Part shown: one piece after another, positions 23,265 through 34,703 of the stretch | How positions within the stretch are numbered: the first letter of the stretch is position 1 | Layout of the letters: each line of letters starts with the position of its first letter | Assembly (NCBI GenBank): GCA_023630585.1 | Contig: CM042542.1 | Span: 23,253,207 to 23,317,206 of the forward strand | Direction of reading: 5' to 3' | Source: Cranoglanis bouderius | Taxonomy: Eukaryota > Chordata > Actinopteri > Siluriformes > Cranoglanididae | DNA length: 64,000 bases | The notes under the pieces: generated by a model | Told to the model about the DNA's origin: nothing | The model's input: only the letters and a program-made list of their open reading frames with translations | Databases searched by the model: none | Made by a program: the position numbers and the translations under genes

Positions 23265-25531
23265 CAGCTTTTTTGTGTGCGTTGTTTCATCTCCCGCTGT
23301 TTTATGTCCGTTGTTTGGTCTCCCGCAGTTTCGTGTTCACTCTTTCGACTCCAGCTGTTTTGTGTTAGTTGTTTTGTCTCCCGCTGTTTCGTGTTCGCTC
23401 TTTCGACTCTAGCTTTTTCCTGTTCGCTCTTTCGACTCCAGCTGTTTCGTGGTCGATCTTTCGACTCCAGCTGTTTCGTGGTCGCTCTTTCGACTCCAGC
23501 TGTGTCATGTTCGCTCTTTCTACTCCAGCTGTTTTGTGTGCGCTCTTTCGACTCCAGCTGTTTCGTGTTCGCTCTTTCTACTCCAGCTCTTTCGGGTGCG
23601 CTCTTTCGACTCCAACTGTTTCGTGTGTGTTGATTCGTCTCCCGCTATGTCGTGTTCGCTCTTTCAACTCCAGCTGTTTCATGTGCGCTCTTTCTACTCC
23701 AGCTGTTTCATGTGCGCTCTTTCGACTGTCTCTGTGTCGTGTTCGCTCTCTCGACTCCAGCTTTTTCGTGTTCGCTCTTTCGACTCCAGCTGTTTCGTGT
23801 TCGCTCTTTCGATTCCAGCTGTTTCGTGTCCGCTCTTTCAATTCCAGCTGTTTTGTGTTCGCTCTTTTGATTCCAGCTGTTTTGTGTGTGTTGATTCGTC
23901 TCCCGCTGTTTCGTGTTCGCTCTATCGACTCCAGCTGTTTCGTGTTCGCTCTTTCGACTCCAGCTGTTTCGTGTTCGCTCTTTTGACTCCAGCTGTGTCG
24001 TGTCCAGTGTTTCGACTCCAGCTGTTTTGTGTGCGTTGATTCGTCTCCCTCTGTTTCGTGTTCGCTCTTTCGACTCCAGCTGTTTCTAGTCCACTCTTTC
24101 GACTCCAGCTGTTTTGCGCTCGCTCTTTCAACTCCAGCTGTTTTGTGTGTGATGATTCGTCTTCCGCTGTTTCATGTTCGCTCTTTCGACTCCAGCTGTT
24201 TCGTGATCGCTCTTTCGACTCCAGCTGTTTCGTTTTCGCTCTTTCGACTCCAGCTGATTTCTGTTCGCTCTTTCGACTCCAGCTGTTTCGTGTTCGCTCT
24301 TTCAACTCCAGCTGTTTTGTGTGTGATGATTCGTCTTCCGCTGTTTCATGTTCGCTCTTTCGACTCCAGCTGTTTCGTGATCGCTCTTTCGACTCCAGCT
24401 GTTTCTAGTCCGCTCTTTCGACTCCAGCTGTTTCGTGTTCGCTCTTTCAACTCCAGCTGTTTTGTGTGTGATGATTCGTCTTCCGCTGTTTCATGTTCGC
24501 TCTTTCGACTCCAGCTGTTTCGTGATCGCTCTTTCGACTCCAGCTGTTTCGTCTTCGCTCTTTCATCTCCAGCTGTGTTCGCTGTTTCGTCTCCAGCTGT
24601 TTCGTGTTCGCTCTTTCGACTCCCGCTGTTTCGTGTTCGCTCTGTCGATTCCAGCTGTTTCGTGTGCGCTCTTTCGACTCCAGCTTTTTTGTGTGCGTTG
24701 TTTCATCTCCCGCTGTTTTATGTCCGTTGTTTGGTCTCCCGCAGTTTCGTGTTCACTCTTTCGACTCCAGCTGTTTTGTGTTAGTTGTTTTGTCTCCCGC
24801 TGTTTCGTGTTCGCTCTTTCGACTCTAGCTTTTTCCTGTTCGCTCTTTCGACTCCAGCTGTTTCGTGGTCGATCTTTCGACTCCAGCTGTTTCGTGGTCG
24901 CTCTTTCGACTCCAGCTGTGTCATGTTCGCTCTTTCTACTCCAGCTGTTTTGTGTGCGCTCTTTCGACTCCAGCTGTTTCGTGTTCGCTCTTTCTACTCC
25001 AGCTCTTTCGGGTGCGCTCTTTCGACTCCAACTGTTTCGTGTGTGTTGATTCGTCTCCCGCTATGTCGTGTTCGCTCTTTCGACTCCAGCTGTTTCATGT
25101 GCGCTCTTTCTACTCCAGCTGTTTCATGTGCGCTCTTTCGACTGTCTCTGTGTCGTGTTCGCTCTCTCGACTCCAGCTTTTTCGTGTTCGCTCTTTCGAC
25201 TCCAGCTGTTTCGTGTTCGCTCTTTCGACTCCAGCTGTTTCGTGTCCGCTCTTTCAACTCCAGCTGTTTTGTGTTCGCTCTTTTGATTCCAGCTGTTTTG
25301 TGTGTGTTGATTCGTCTCCCGCTGTTTCGTGTTCGCTCTATCGACTCCAGCTGTTTCGTGTTCGCTCTTTCGACTCCAGCTGTTTCGTGTTCGCTCTTTT
25401 GACTCCAGCTGTGTCGTGTCCAGTGTTTCGACTCCAGCTGTTTTGTGTGCGTTGATTCGTCTCCCTCTGTTTCGTGTTCGCTCTTTCGACTCCAGCTGTT
25501 TCTAGTCCACTCTTTCGACTCCAGCTGTTTT
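23265..25531 (+). repeat. 1,416-bp-offset duplication within the array
   Basis: The unit order from about 23265 to 24115 recurs at about 24681 to 25531 with a constant 1,416-bp offset (for example 23369/24785 and 23449/24865). The remaining 565 bp of the first copy has no counterpart after 25531, so the second copy is partial. Confidence 0.88.
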
Positions 25532-28080
25532 GCGCTCGCTCTTTTGACTCCAGCTGTTTTGTGTGCATTGATTCGTCTCCCGCTGTTTCATGTTCGCTCT
25601 TTCGACTCCAGCTGTTTCGTGTTCGCTCTTTCGACTCCCGCTGTTTCGTGTTCGCTCTTTCGACTCCCGCTGTGTCGTGTTCGCTCTTTCCACTCCAGCT
25701 GTTTTGTGTGCGTTGTTTCGTCTGCCGCTGTTTTGTGTGCGTTGTTTCGTCTCCCGCTGTTTCGTGTTCGATCTTTTGACTCCATCTGTTTCGTGTGCGT
25801 TCTTTTGACTACAGCTGTTTCGTTTTCGCTCTCGACTCCAGCTGTTTCGTGTTCGCTCTTTCGACTCCAGCTGTTTCGTGTTCGCTCTTTCGACTCCCGC
25901 TGTTTCGTGTTCGCTCTTTCGACTCCCGCTGTTTCGTGTTCGCTCGTTCGACTCCAGCTGTTTCGTGTTCGCTCTTTCGACTCCCGCTGTGTCGTGTTCG
26001 CTCTTTCCACTCCAGCTGTTTTGTGTGCGTTGTTTCGTCTGCCGCTGTTTTGTGTGCGTTGTTTCGTCTCCCGCTGTTGTGTGTGCATTTTTTCGTCTCC
26101 CGCTGTTTCGTGTTCGCTCTTTCGACTCCAGCTTTTTCCTGTTCGCTCTTTCGACTCCAGCTGTTTCGTGGTCGCTCTTTCGACTCCAGCTGTGTCGTGT
26201 TCGCTCTTTCGACTCCAGCTGTGTTGTTTGCGTTGTTTCGTCTCCCTCTGTTTAGTGTGCGTTGTTTTGTCTCCCGCTGTTTCGTGTTCGCTCTTTTGAC
26301 TCCAGCTGTTTTATGTGCGCTCTTTCGACTCGAGCTGTTTCGTATGCGCTCTTTCGACTCCAGCTGTTTCTTGTTCGCTCGTTCGACTCCAGCTGTGTCC
26401 TGTTCGCTCTTTCGACTCCAGCTGTTTTGTGTGTGTTGTTTCGTCTGCCGTTGTTTTGTGTGCGTTGTTTTGTCTCCCGCTGTTTCGTGTTCGCTCTTTC
26501 GACTCCAGCTTTTTCCTGTTCGCTCTTTCGACTCCTGCTGTGTCGTGTTCGCTCTTTCGACTCCAGCTGTTTCGTGTTCGCTCTTTCGACTCCAGCTGTT
26601 TCGTGTTTGCTCTTTCGACTCCAGCTGTGTCGTGTTTGCTCTTTCGACTCCAGCTGTGTCGTGTTCGCTCTTTCGACTCCAGCTGTGTCGTGTTCGCTTT
26701 TTCGACTCGTGCTTTTTTCTTAGTTCTTTCGACTCCAGCTGTGTCGTGTTCGCTCTTTCGACTCCCGCTGTTTCGTGTTCGCTCTTTCGACTCCAGCTTT
26801 TTCTTGTTCGCTCTTTTGACTCCAGCTGTGTCATGTTCGATCTTTCGACTCCAGCTGTTTTGTGTGCGTTGTTTCGTCTGCCGCTGTTTTTTGTGCGTTG
26901 TTTCGTCTCCCGCTGTTTTGTGTGCGTTGTTTCGACTCCCTTTGTGTCGTGTTCGCTCTTTCGACTCCACCTTTTTTGTGTGCGTTGATTCATCTCGCAC
27001 TGTTTCGTGTTAACTCTTTCGACTCCAGCTGTTTTCTGTGCGTTGATTCATCTCGCACTGTTTCGTGGGCGCTCTTTCGACTCCAGCTGTTTCGTGTCCG
27101 GTCTTTCGACTCCCGCTGTTTCGTGTTCGCTCTGTCGACTCCAGGTGTGTCGTGTTCGTTCTTTCGACTCCAGCTTTTTTGTGTGCGTTGTTTCGTCTCC
27201 AGCTGTTTCGTGTTCACTCTTTCGACTCCAGCTGTTTTTTGTTAGTTGTTTCGTCTCCCGCTGTTTCGTGTTCGCTCTTTCGACTCTAGCTTTTTCCTGT
27301 TCGCTCTTTCGACTACAGCTGTTTCGTGGTCCCTCTTTCGACTCCAGCTGTGTCGTGGTCCCTCTTTCGACTCCAGCTGTTTCGTGTTCACTCTTTCGAC
27401 TCCAGCTGTGTTGTTTGCGTTGTTTCGTCTCCCGCTGTTTAGTGTTCGCTCTTTTGACTCCAGCTGTTTCGTATGCGCTCTTTCGACTCCAGCTGTTTCT
27501 TGTTCGCTCTTTCGACTCCAGCTGTTTCGTGTTTGCTCTTTCGACTCCAGCTTTTTCGTGTTTGCTCTTTCGACTCCAGCTGTGTCGTGTTCGCCCTTTC
27601 GAATTCAGCTGTGTCGTGGTCGCTCTTTCAACTCCCGATGTGTCGTGTTCAGTCTTTCGACTCCAGCTTTTTCTTGTTCGCTCTTTCGACTCCAGCTGTG
27701 TCGTGTTCGCTCTTTCGACTCGTGCTTTTTTTCTTAGTTCTTTCGACTCCAGCTGTGTCGTGTTTTCTCTTACTGTGTCCTGTTTTCTGTCGTGTTTACT
27801 CCAGCTGTTTTGTGTGCGCTGTTTCGACTCCAGCTGTTTTGTGTGTGCTGTTTTGTGTTCGCTCTTTCAACTCCATCTGTTTCGTTTTCGCTCTTTCGAC
27901 TCCCACTGTTTTGTGTGCATTGTTTTGACTACATTTGTGTCGTGTTCGCTCTTTCGACTCCCGCTGTGTCGTGTTTGCTCTTTGGAGTCCAGCTGTGTCG
28001 TGTTTGCTCTTTGGAGTCCAGCTGTGTCATGTTTGCTCTTTGGACTCCAGCTGTTTCGTGTTCGCTCTTTCGACTCCAGC

Positions 28081-28345
28081 TGCTCAGGATGCTCTCAACA
28101 GTTCCTCTGTAGAATGTGGTGAGGATGGGGGGAGGGAGATGGGCTTTTTTCTTTGTGATGGAGCTGGTGTTGAGGGACCCGGGGAGGTTCTCCACCAGGT
28201 GAACACCAAGGAATTTGGTGCTCTTGACGATCTCCACGGAGGAGCCGTTGATGTTCAGTGGAGAGTGCTCTGCACTCTGTGCTCTCCTTAAGTCAACAAC
28301 CATCTGTTTTGTTGTGTCCATGTTCAGAGACAGGTTGTTGTATCT
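28081..28345 (-). mobile_element. L2-like non-LTR retrotransposon fragment (reverse transcriptase C-terminal part)
   Basis: Read on the minus strand this encodes the familiar tail of fish L2-group reverse transcriptase: a DTTKQMVVDLRRA stretch, INGSSVEIVKSTKFLGVHL, and LPPPILTTFYRGTVESIL. Compared with the usual family pattern, a segment between SITKK and AHLPPP is missing, so the copy is internally deleted. No start or end of an element is present. It directly abuts the last 29-bp satellite unit. It is a dead fragment. Confidence 0.85.
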
Positions 28346-30170
28346 TTTGGGGGTATGTGGCCCTAAAGGTAAGGGTAGAGAAAGTGAGTGAATTACTAAA
28401 GTTCTAATTTCTAATTTTTTTTTGTTTGATTAATTTCTATTACACTATTTATTCTTAAAATGCACACAATGCACTCAAATAAAACTTTCCTATACATTTA
28501 TTTACTTATTCTGTAAGTAGTCATGTAATAAATGGCACCATGTTCAGTCAGCCGGTCATTATCGCTCAATAAATCCTTGAGGGAGATGCGTGACACCCCG
28601 CCCCCCCTCACACTGGGGTCCTGATTACCCTGTTGGGGGTTGATTGTGCATTATAAAACAAATAGACTCTGAAATCTGATTGGACGAGCTGAGCTCTAAG
28701 TCACTGTAAAATGAATGTAATCGCACACCTGTCACAGCACATTGTGCATTAACATGTTGTTACATTGATAGAATGCTCTAAGGAACTTCACTGTGATTAT
28801 TGATATTGTTAGTAATATTTATTGAACATTGGTGTCATATTGCTGTTGCTGCTGTTTTATTTAAGCAATAAGGTACGAGAAACCATGCTTTATTGTGAAT
28901 ATAGTCACGGCTGTATGGTGTTGTTAAGCACGACACGAAGCGGAGTACCTCAAGTTCCTGATTGCTTTTACAGAACGGTGACCACATAATACAAATATAA
29001 GGACACAAATGTTATGCAATAAAATATTATTTATTAAGCAAATTCGTCATTTTATTAAAGCAGCATTTTTCCGCTATAAGATTTAAACAGTCAACGTGTC
29101 CGAGTCTGATTGTAAAACCAAAAGCAGCCGCCTCGCTGCCTAATCAGTCAAATCACTGGTTTAACACAGTGTTTACCTCATGTGGAAACTGATTTCAGAC
29201 CAGCTTCTAGGGGTCCACGATGCCATCCTACCTCTAAACACTGCTCAGTCTATACAGGATTTCACAGAGTTTTTTGGGATTGTTGTGGCCAAAAATGCTC
29301 GATTTTGCTGTGGCTTTTTTTTTGTTTTTTTTGCGATGCAACTTTTTCTTGTGCTTTTTTGCAGAAATCTACTTGAATTGGCGAAATTGCAATTGCATGA
29401 AATTGTATCTTTTGCAGTGATGTTTGTTGGTAAATGAGACCTTTTAGCTGTACTCATGTTAGACGCACGTGATCAGAAGAGGGCTTTGGCTGAGTGTGTG
29501 TTGTGATGATGTCACATGACACGTCTTGGCCAAAATCTGCAAAAAATCTGTAGTAATTTTGGGAAAAAAATGCATGCTCCTCTGAATATCGCAGAGTTTG
29601 TTTGATTTTGCGTTCATTTCTGCGATCCTGGAATCCTGGAGGGACTGACTGCTCATAAAGCAGCATTTTTAAAGTTTCGGACATGGAAAAAGTTAACAGA
29701 ACATTGGTCTCTATGGCTGCTGTGCAGTGATACACACTGAAGTGTGGTGAGGAGGTCTTTATCGTGAATAAACCACGGCTATTGACCAATCAGCATCCAG
29801 GACTCAAACTGACCGCTTTATAAACAAAGCAATAAACCACTCAAGTCTGTGTGTAACCCTCTCATGGTTTATTGCTGTAATAATGACTGGCTGACGTTAT
29901 TCCTTATTTTTATTCGCCTGCATTGCATTAATGTTACCATTTGTTACCACTTCTCCAGGTACAGGTGGTACAATGTGTAAATGTGGGCAGCACAGCCTTG
30001 ATGTGTCCTGGTGGAGATCCACTTGGGAGACCAGGTGGAGGTGTCTCATCTGAGGGCATCATTCAGGCCAAATGGAGAGCCCAAATTCAACTCCTCCAGC
30101 TTTTCTGTGGTGAAGGTAGATAACATGATGCTCAACACAACATTACAGTTAGTTCTCTAAATAATGTGTG
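28346..30170. other. Gene-free stretch with degenerate mobile-element sequence
   Basis: No coding exon was recognised. The part from about 29,239 to 29,650 ends in GAATCCTGGAGGGACTG and has the A/T-run texture of non-autonomous DNA transposons common in fish, but I could not define both ends. A short inverted pair (AGCAATAAACCA near 29,829 and TGGTTTATTGC near 29,862) is also present. The 29,940-30,115 part is non-repetitive but matches no gene I know. Confidence 0.4.
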
Positions 30171-30173
30171 GCT

Positions 30174-30203
30174 TTAGAGAGAGAGAGAGAGAGAGAGAGA
30201 GAT
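30174..30203. repeat. (GA)n microsatellite
   Basis: An uninterrupted GA dinucleotide run of about 13 repeats. Confidence 0.95.
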
Positions 30204-30439
30204 GCTGAGTGTGAAGTTGACCTGGAACAGGTGAAAGCCATGAGCTAGTGACGGCCCCTTTTCAGTGTTTTTTTTTTCTCGTTTATTTGTTTTTTACTGA
30301 GTTGTTGAAGGTGCAAATAAAGATGTCTCCTGAGTCTTCCTCTGCACCCTGGATCCACACCGGGTTCTACACTGAGGAACAGAGCGGAGATCATAGCCTG
30401 TGCAAATCAGTGGGAAACCTGAGGGTGTGATTTCATTTT

Positions 30440-30600
30440 GATAAGTGTCTCAAACTCAGGATGCCATGATCGGATGCATCTGTTGATTCGTCTAGTTGGA
30501 GTGCATAATAGTCACTGGGCTTAATGTGTGTTACTGTCTGCTGCTTTATGTCCTCCGACATATCTTCTATTCTCCTCTGTATGGTGCCATCCCAACTAAC
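30440..30600 (-). mobile_element. hAT transposase relic
   Basis: The minus strand reads RRIEDMSEDIKQQ followed after about 10 residues by SDYYALQLDESTDASD. The LQLDESTD segment around the first catalytic Asp is typical of hAT transposases of the ZBED/FAM200/ZMYM-like type. Only about 50 codons are preserved, with no start or stop. Confidence 0.75.
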
Positions 30601-31067
30601 AGTTTTTGGTTCCCAGAATGTTTTTGGTCCTTTTTTTTAATGGAAATAAAATGTTTGTTTTAGGTTCGTTTACGTTCGTTCCCCTAACGTTCCCCCAGCC
30701 TTCCCATAACCTCCTAATTTCCAGAACCGTTCTGCAACCATACTGAATCCTCAATAAACAGACAAGCCATCAATAGATGAATTATTATAACAAATTATAA
30801 TTACTGTAACAATATAACAATAACAGCAACAACACATTTTGGAAGATTAACACATTGTGTATGAACAAGTCTAAACACAATTTCTCATAACATTTGCTGT
30901 ATAATGTAACATTAACATTAAACATTAATTAACATTAACATTAATATTAAAAAATTCCACGTTCTCCATCTAATCATCTGATAATAGAAACAAAAACAAA
31001 CAAATTAAAAGGGGCAGTTGAACGGAACTTAAGCACATATACTTGTTTGTTATCAGTTCATCTGCTT

Positions 31068-31420
31068 TCACACAAAATATCCAACACCGATGCTGTTGCT
31101 TTGTGGATGAGATGCTTGGATTCCTCTCAGAATTTTACAATTTGGTTTAGAGAAATGTCTTTGGAGTTCACCCATCACGGAGTGGAGTACTGGATAGAAC
31201 ACATCTCTGAAAGCTTTCCCTATCATCATGGTCACCAGTTGATGTAGTGACTCCTCAAACAAGGCCTCAGTCCTTTACTGCTGCAAAGTGTCGAGTAATG
31301 CCTTAACAAGACTGACAGCTGCTGCCAGGTCCAGCGAGGGGGACTGCATCATTTCAAACAAGAACTTGGATTGTCCCAGTACTTTATTAAAGCTAACCAG
31401 AAGCCCAATGAAGTTTAACT
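31068..31420 (-). mobile_element. hAT transposase relic (ZMYM1-like part)
   Basis: The minus strand holds a run of about 65 codons including GELQRHFSKPNCKILRGIQA and, upstream of a stop, LFEMMQSPSLDLAAAVSLV. This pattern is seen in the middle part of ZMYM1-like hAT transposases. It may belong to the same original element as the 30,440-30,600 relic, with the catalytic part displaced. It is broken by stops. Confidence 0.55.
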
Positions 31421-31667
31421 CAATTTGACCTAGTTAACCATGAGTTTCTACTGCCCGATCCCCATGACTGTCAAGTCCAATCTCCTGAAGGACACAGACC
31501 ACTCCCTCTTCTCTCCATCTTCCCTCCATCTTCACTCCCTCATTCTCTTCATTCATCTCTCATTAGCTTCACTGATTAACGTTATGCTGCACTCCATTCA
31601 AGTCAAAGCTCCGTGTCGAAGTCTCCGTGCACTTCCCAGCTACCACTTGTATGGGACGCAGCATTAC

Positions 31668-32579
31668 GCCTGTTTCACACAGACTCCGTTTGCAGTGCGT
31701 ATTGTTTTCCGTGCCAGTGTTAACAGGTTAGAGCATTCACACTGCTGACGGATGCGGCGTGGCCAGTGCGTCGCAGGAGCGGTGCGGTGCAGCACTGCAG
31801 CGATCGTTTCTGCACCGAGTCTATTTTTGCTGTGCTGCATGCGCTGAATTAACGTGACAGCGCATTGTTCGTGGTCAAAATGAACACGGATTGAAAGGAA
31901 AATGTAGTAATTTCACCATAAAAGCATATAATTAAGGTATAATAGTGTTTTTCATCTTATTACTTTAAACCTGGGGTAAAGCAAAGAAAACCAAAACACT
32001 TACCAGGAGTTGACAAAATAGTTAATGCTGTCAAAATGATATCTAACGTATAAACTTTTCATGTGAAATACACGACACAGCATGTTATATTGTGTGACTG
32101 CGCATCTCAGCAGAAAGCAGCAATCACGTGACAGGCCGGTGGTGGGAGAAAGTTGTGTACGACCTGCAGGATTTCTTGTATAAAGATGTAAACGGGAGGC
32201 AGGTTCCTCAGCTGCTGGTTTTCATTTAAAATGTTTGTGATACCTTTTCACATAAGAGAAGTACCATGTTTAAATGTTTTGCCACTTGCTTGAGCAACAG
32301 AATATATAAATCTATACAGAAGTAATGACTGGAATATTACATTGTTTATATTTATTGTGTTTAAACATGAATATGTCTATGAAAGATTGTATTACTGTAC
32401 TGTGTTGCTCTGAACTTCATTCAAAGTCCAGTCACCCTCCACCTTCATGTCCTTTTCTGAATGTGTTCCACCGTGGATCAGCTGCACACTGCAAACACGT
32501 CAATGAGCGCGTGCTGCTTCCACACTGCATACGTACTGCAATACGTACTGCACACGGAGTATCTGTGAACCAGGCCTTA
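31668..32579. mobile_element. Probable non-autonomous DNA transposon with about 50-bp imperfect TIRs
   Basis: The left end (GCCTGTTTCACACAGACTCC, about 31670) and the reverse complement of the right end (GCCTGGTTCACAGATACTCC, ending about 32576) match at about 80% over some 50 bp, including a shared TGCAGT-CGTATTG segment. The interior encodes nothing recognised. I could not identify a clear target-site duplication, so the superfamily is unassigned. Confidence 0.6.
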
Positions 32580-32697
32580 GTTTTATTTACAACAGTTAAT
32601 GACTGTGGCTGTGTGGCAGGACCAAACATTACAGGGTTTATGTGTCAGCCACAATATTTTACTTCCCTGAACTGTGCAGCTGTGACCTAATGTGTGA

Positions 32698-33160
32698 AAC
32701 CTAACTAATTAGCCAGCTAACTAGCTACCATTAAACATTGCTTAGCCTAGCTAACTAGCTACCATTAAACGTTGCTTAGCCTAGCTAACTAGCTACCATT
32801 AAACGTTGCTTAGCCTAGCTAACTAGCTACCATTAAACGTTGCTTAGCCTAGCTAACTAGCTACCATTAAACGTTGCTTAGCCTAGCTAACTAGCTACCA
32901 TTAAACATTGCTTAGCCTAGCTAACTAGCTACCATTAAACGTTGCTTAGCCTAGCTAACTAGCTACCATTAAACGTTGCTTAGCCTAGCTAACTAGCTAC
33001 CATTAAACGTTGCTTAGCCAGCTAACTAGCTACCATTAAACGTTGCTTAGCCTAGCTAACTAGCTACCATTAAACGTTGCTTAGCCTAGCTAACATTAAA
33101 CGTTGCTTAGCCTAGCTAACTAGCTACCATTAAACATTGCTTAGCCTAGCTAACTGGCTA
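32698..33160. repeat. 34-bp minisatellite
   Basis: About 13 copies of a 34-bp unit (reference copy 32746-32779; core parts CTAGCTAACTAGCTACC and ATTAAACGTTGC). Most differences are a CG/CA swap in ATTAAACGTTG. One copy near 33,085 has lost about 10 bp, and a few copies lack two bases in GCCTAGC. Confidence 0.95.
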
Positions 33161-33169
33161 ATAAACTAA

Positions 33170-34703
33170 CTAGTGTGTTGTTGTAGCTAACTAGCTTCCT
33201 AACATTAGACAAAGAGAAGATAAGTGACAGTAGCACTAATGTCCTTTGAGACGTTAGTTAAAGTGTTGAATAGGTCCTTACCATTGAAGCTTAAGTGGAC
33301 GAGGGCGATGAAAACACAGTGTCTGAGCAGCAGCCATTACGAGATGCGGTGGAAAGAAATCGGTACAAGAGTTGAATTTCAAATGAACCGACAGCTGATG
33401 GAGAGCTCTGATGTAGATCAGTGATGAGTGACAGGACAGGGCCCTTTCAGGGGCCAATCAGATTTCAGCACTGGCTCCACCTCTGGATCCTCCAGTGAAA
33501 CAAAGAGAGGGAATTTCATACTAAACAGGATGTAACTTTGGTATTAATAAAATTAATTAATTAATTCTGAACCACAGCAAGGTGACAGCATAACCAGGTG
33601 TAATTTGAAGTCCATTTAATTTGGGGCCCATGTGGGATTAGTGTGGGTTTGCCCTGCCCACACTGGCCCACACTAAACCCACACCTACCCTGAATTTTGT
33701 GTTCCACTTCCTGGGTACGGTGGCTCTCAGGGCCCAATAGTGTTGGAGGATTAACAGCACTTTTTGTTAGAAATTCCTGAATTTCATACCAGGTGATGGT
33801 GGTGGGGCAGAACAAACATGGGGATGTTAGGTATAAAGAAATGCTGCAAAAGTAAATCACAGATGTAATTTCCAAGGTTTATATCAGTGTGGGATGTTTA
33901 CATGGACATGTATTTAATGATTTATTTATATGTTTGTTTATTGGTTCATTTATATTGTAATGAACTATGTCTCTGTGACAGTATCTAAATCTAAAGCTAT
34001 AATATATAAACACACTGAACTGACACTAGATGCAGAAGAGTTGTGTGGGTTTGTACTGAAGTTTGAATGTACACAGGTTGTTTTCTGACTTGATACCGTG
34101 ACTATTTCCTGTAAGTGAACTCTGTGCTGATACAGGGTTTGATTTAACACACCGATGTTGGAGTGAAGTAAACGTGTGTCCTGCTGTAATCTGGAGAAGG
34201 AGACATGACCTCCAACATGAGTGTGTCTGGAAAACAGGACTTAAAGAAAGACTTTTACATTCACCAGCAATAAATACACACCGTCTCATGGGAACAGATC
34301 TGTATCTCTAAACACTCACTAGTTAACAGAGGAACTAAACTTTGGTTGAAGGTGTTTAATAGCAGTGAATATATCACTGATCTGATCTAAGAACAGTTCA
34401 GAGAAATCATTCACTGAGAGAAGAGTAAAAAGGACTGTGTAATGTGTAGCATAAGAGCAGCATAGCTTTGAGTCAGTGAACTCTACAGGCTTTAAGACCC
34501 AGCTGAGTCAGTTAGCTGTGATTGGGACTCCTGACATCAGTGTAATTCCTGAGGTATGAGGCGTGTCTCCTGTTTGAATAAGTGTGCAGACTGTAGCTGA
34601 ATGAAAAAGATGGAATGATTGGTGTTTAATGATGAACACATTGTGTAACAGTGCTGAGACAGCAGAGTATTAATTATTGCTGATATTTCTGTTGTAATTT
34701 TAG
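33170..34703. other. Upstream flank of the NLR gene, no confirmed coding sequence
   Basis: No coding exon is confirmed. A repeat-like GC-rich part (about 33,620-33,740) contains many CCCACAC/GTGTGGG motifs. A possible 5' exon near 34,204-34,250 has an ATG and reads MTSNMSVSGKQDL, reminiscent of N-terminal leaders of fish NLR genes. It has no clear splice donor in frame, so I leave it unassigned. Confidence 0.35.

Larger units (their letters stand above)
1..28080. repeat. 28-kb minisatellite/satellite array, 29-bp unit
   Basis: A continuous tandem array of a 29-bp unit; a clean reference copy is 1462-1490. Key parts of the unit are a CAGCTG at the unit junction, TTTCGTGTTCGC, then TCTTTCGACTCC. 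A second unit type of the same length replaces the CGCTCTTTCGACTCC part with a version reading GTTGATTCGTCTCCC or GTTGTTTCGTCTCCC, and the two types are interspersed. About 970 units fit in the interval. The unit contains no stop codon in any frame on either strand, and 29 is not divisible by three, so three units read as a 29-residue peptide period and frames up to about 480 codons appear; no start context, splice structure or codon bias supports a gene. The last 350 bp (27,720-28,080) are the most degenerate units, as expected at an array edge. The left end lies outside the window. Confidence 0.97.

Noticed and set aside
1..28080. Possible CRISPR array (29-bp repeats)
   Set aside because: The units are head-to-tail with no unique spacers, and the DNA is eukaryotic.
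34026..34289. 87-codon minus-strand ORF upstream of the NLR
   Set aside because: It has no domain and lies antisense in the presumed NLR 5' flank; probably chance.
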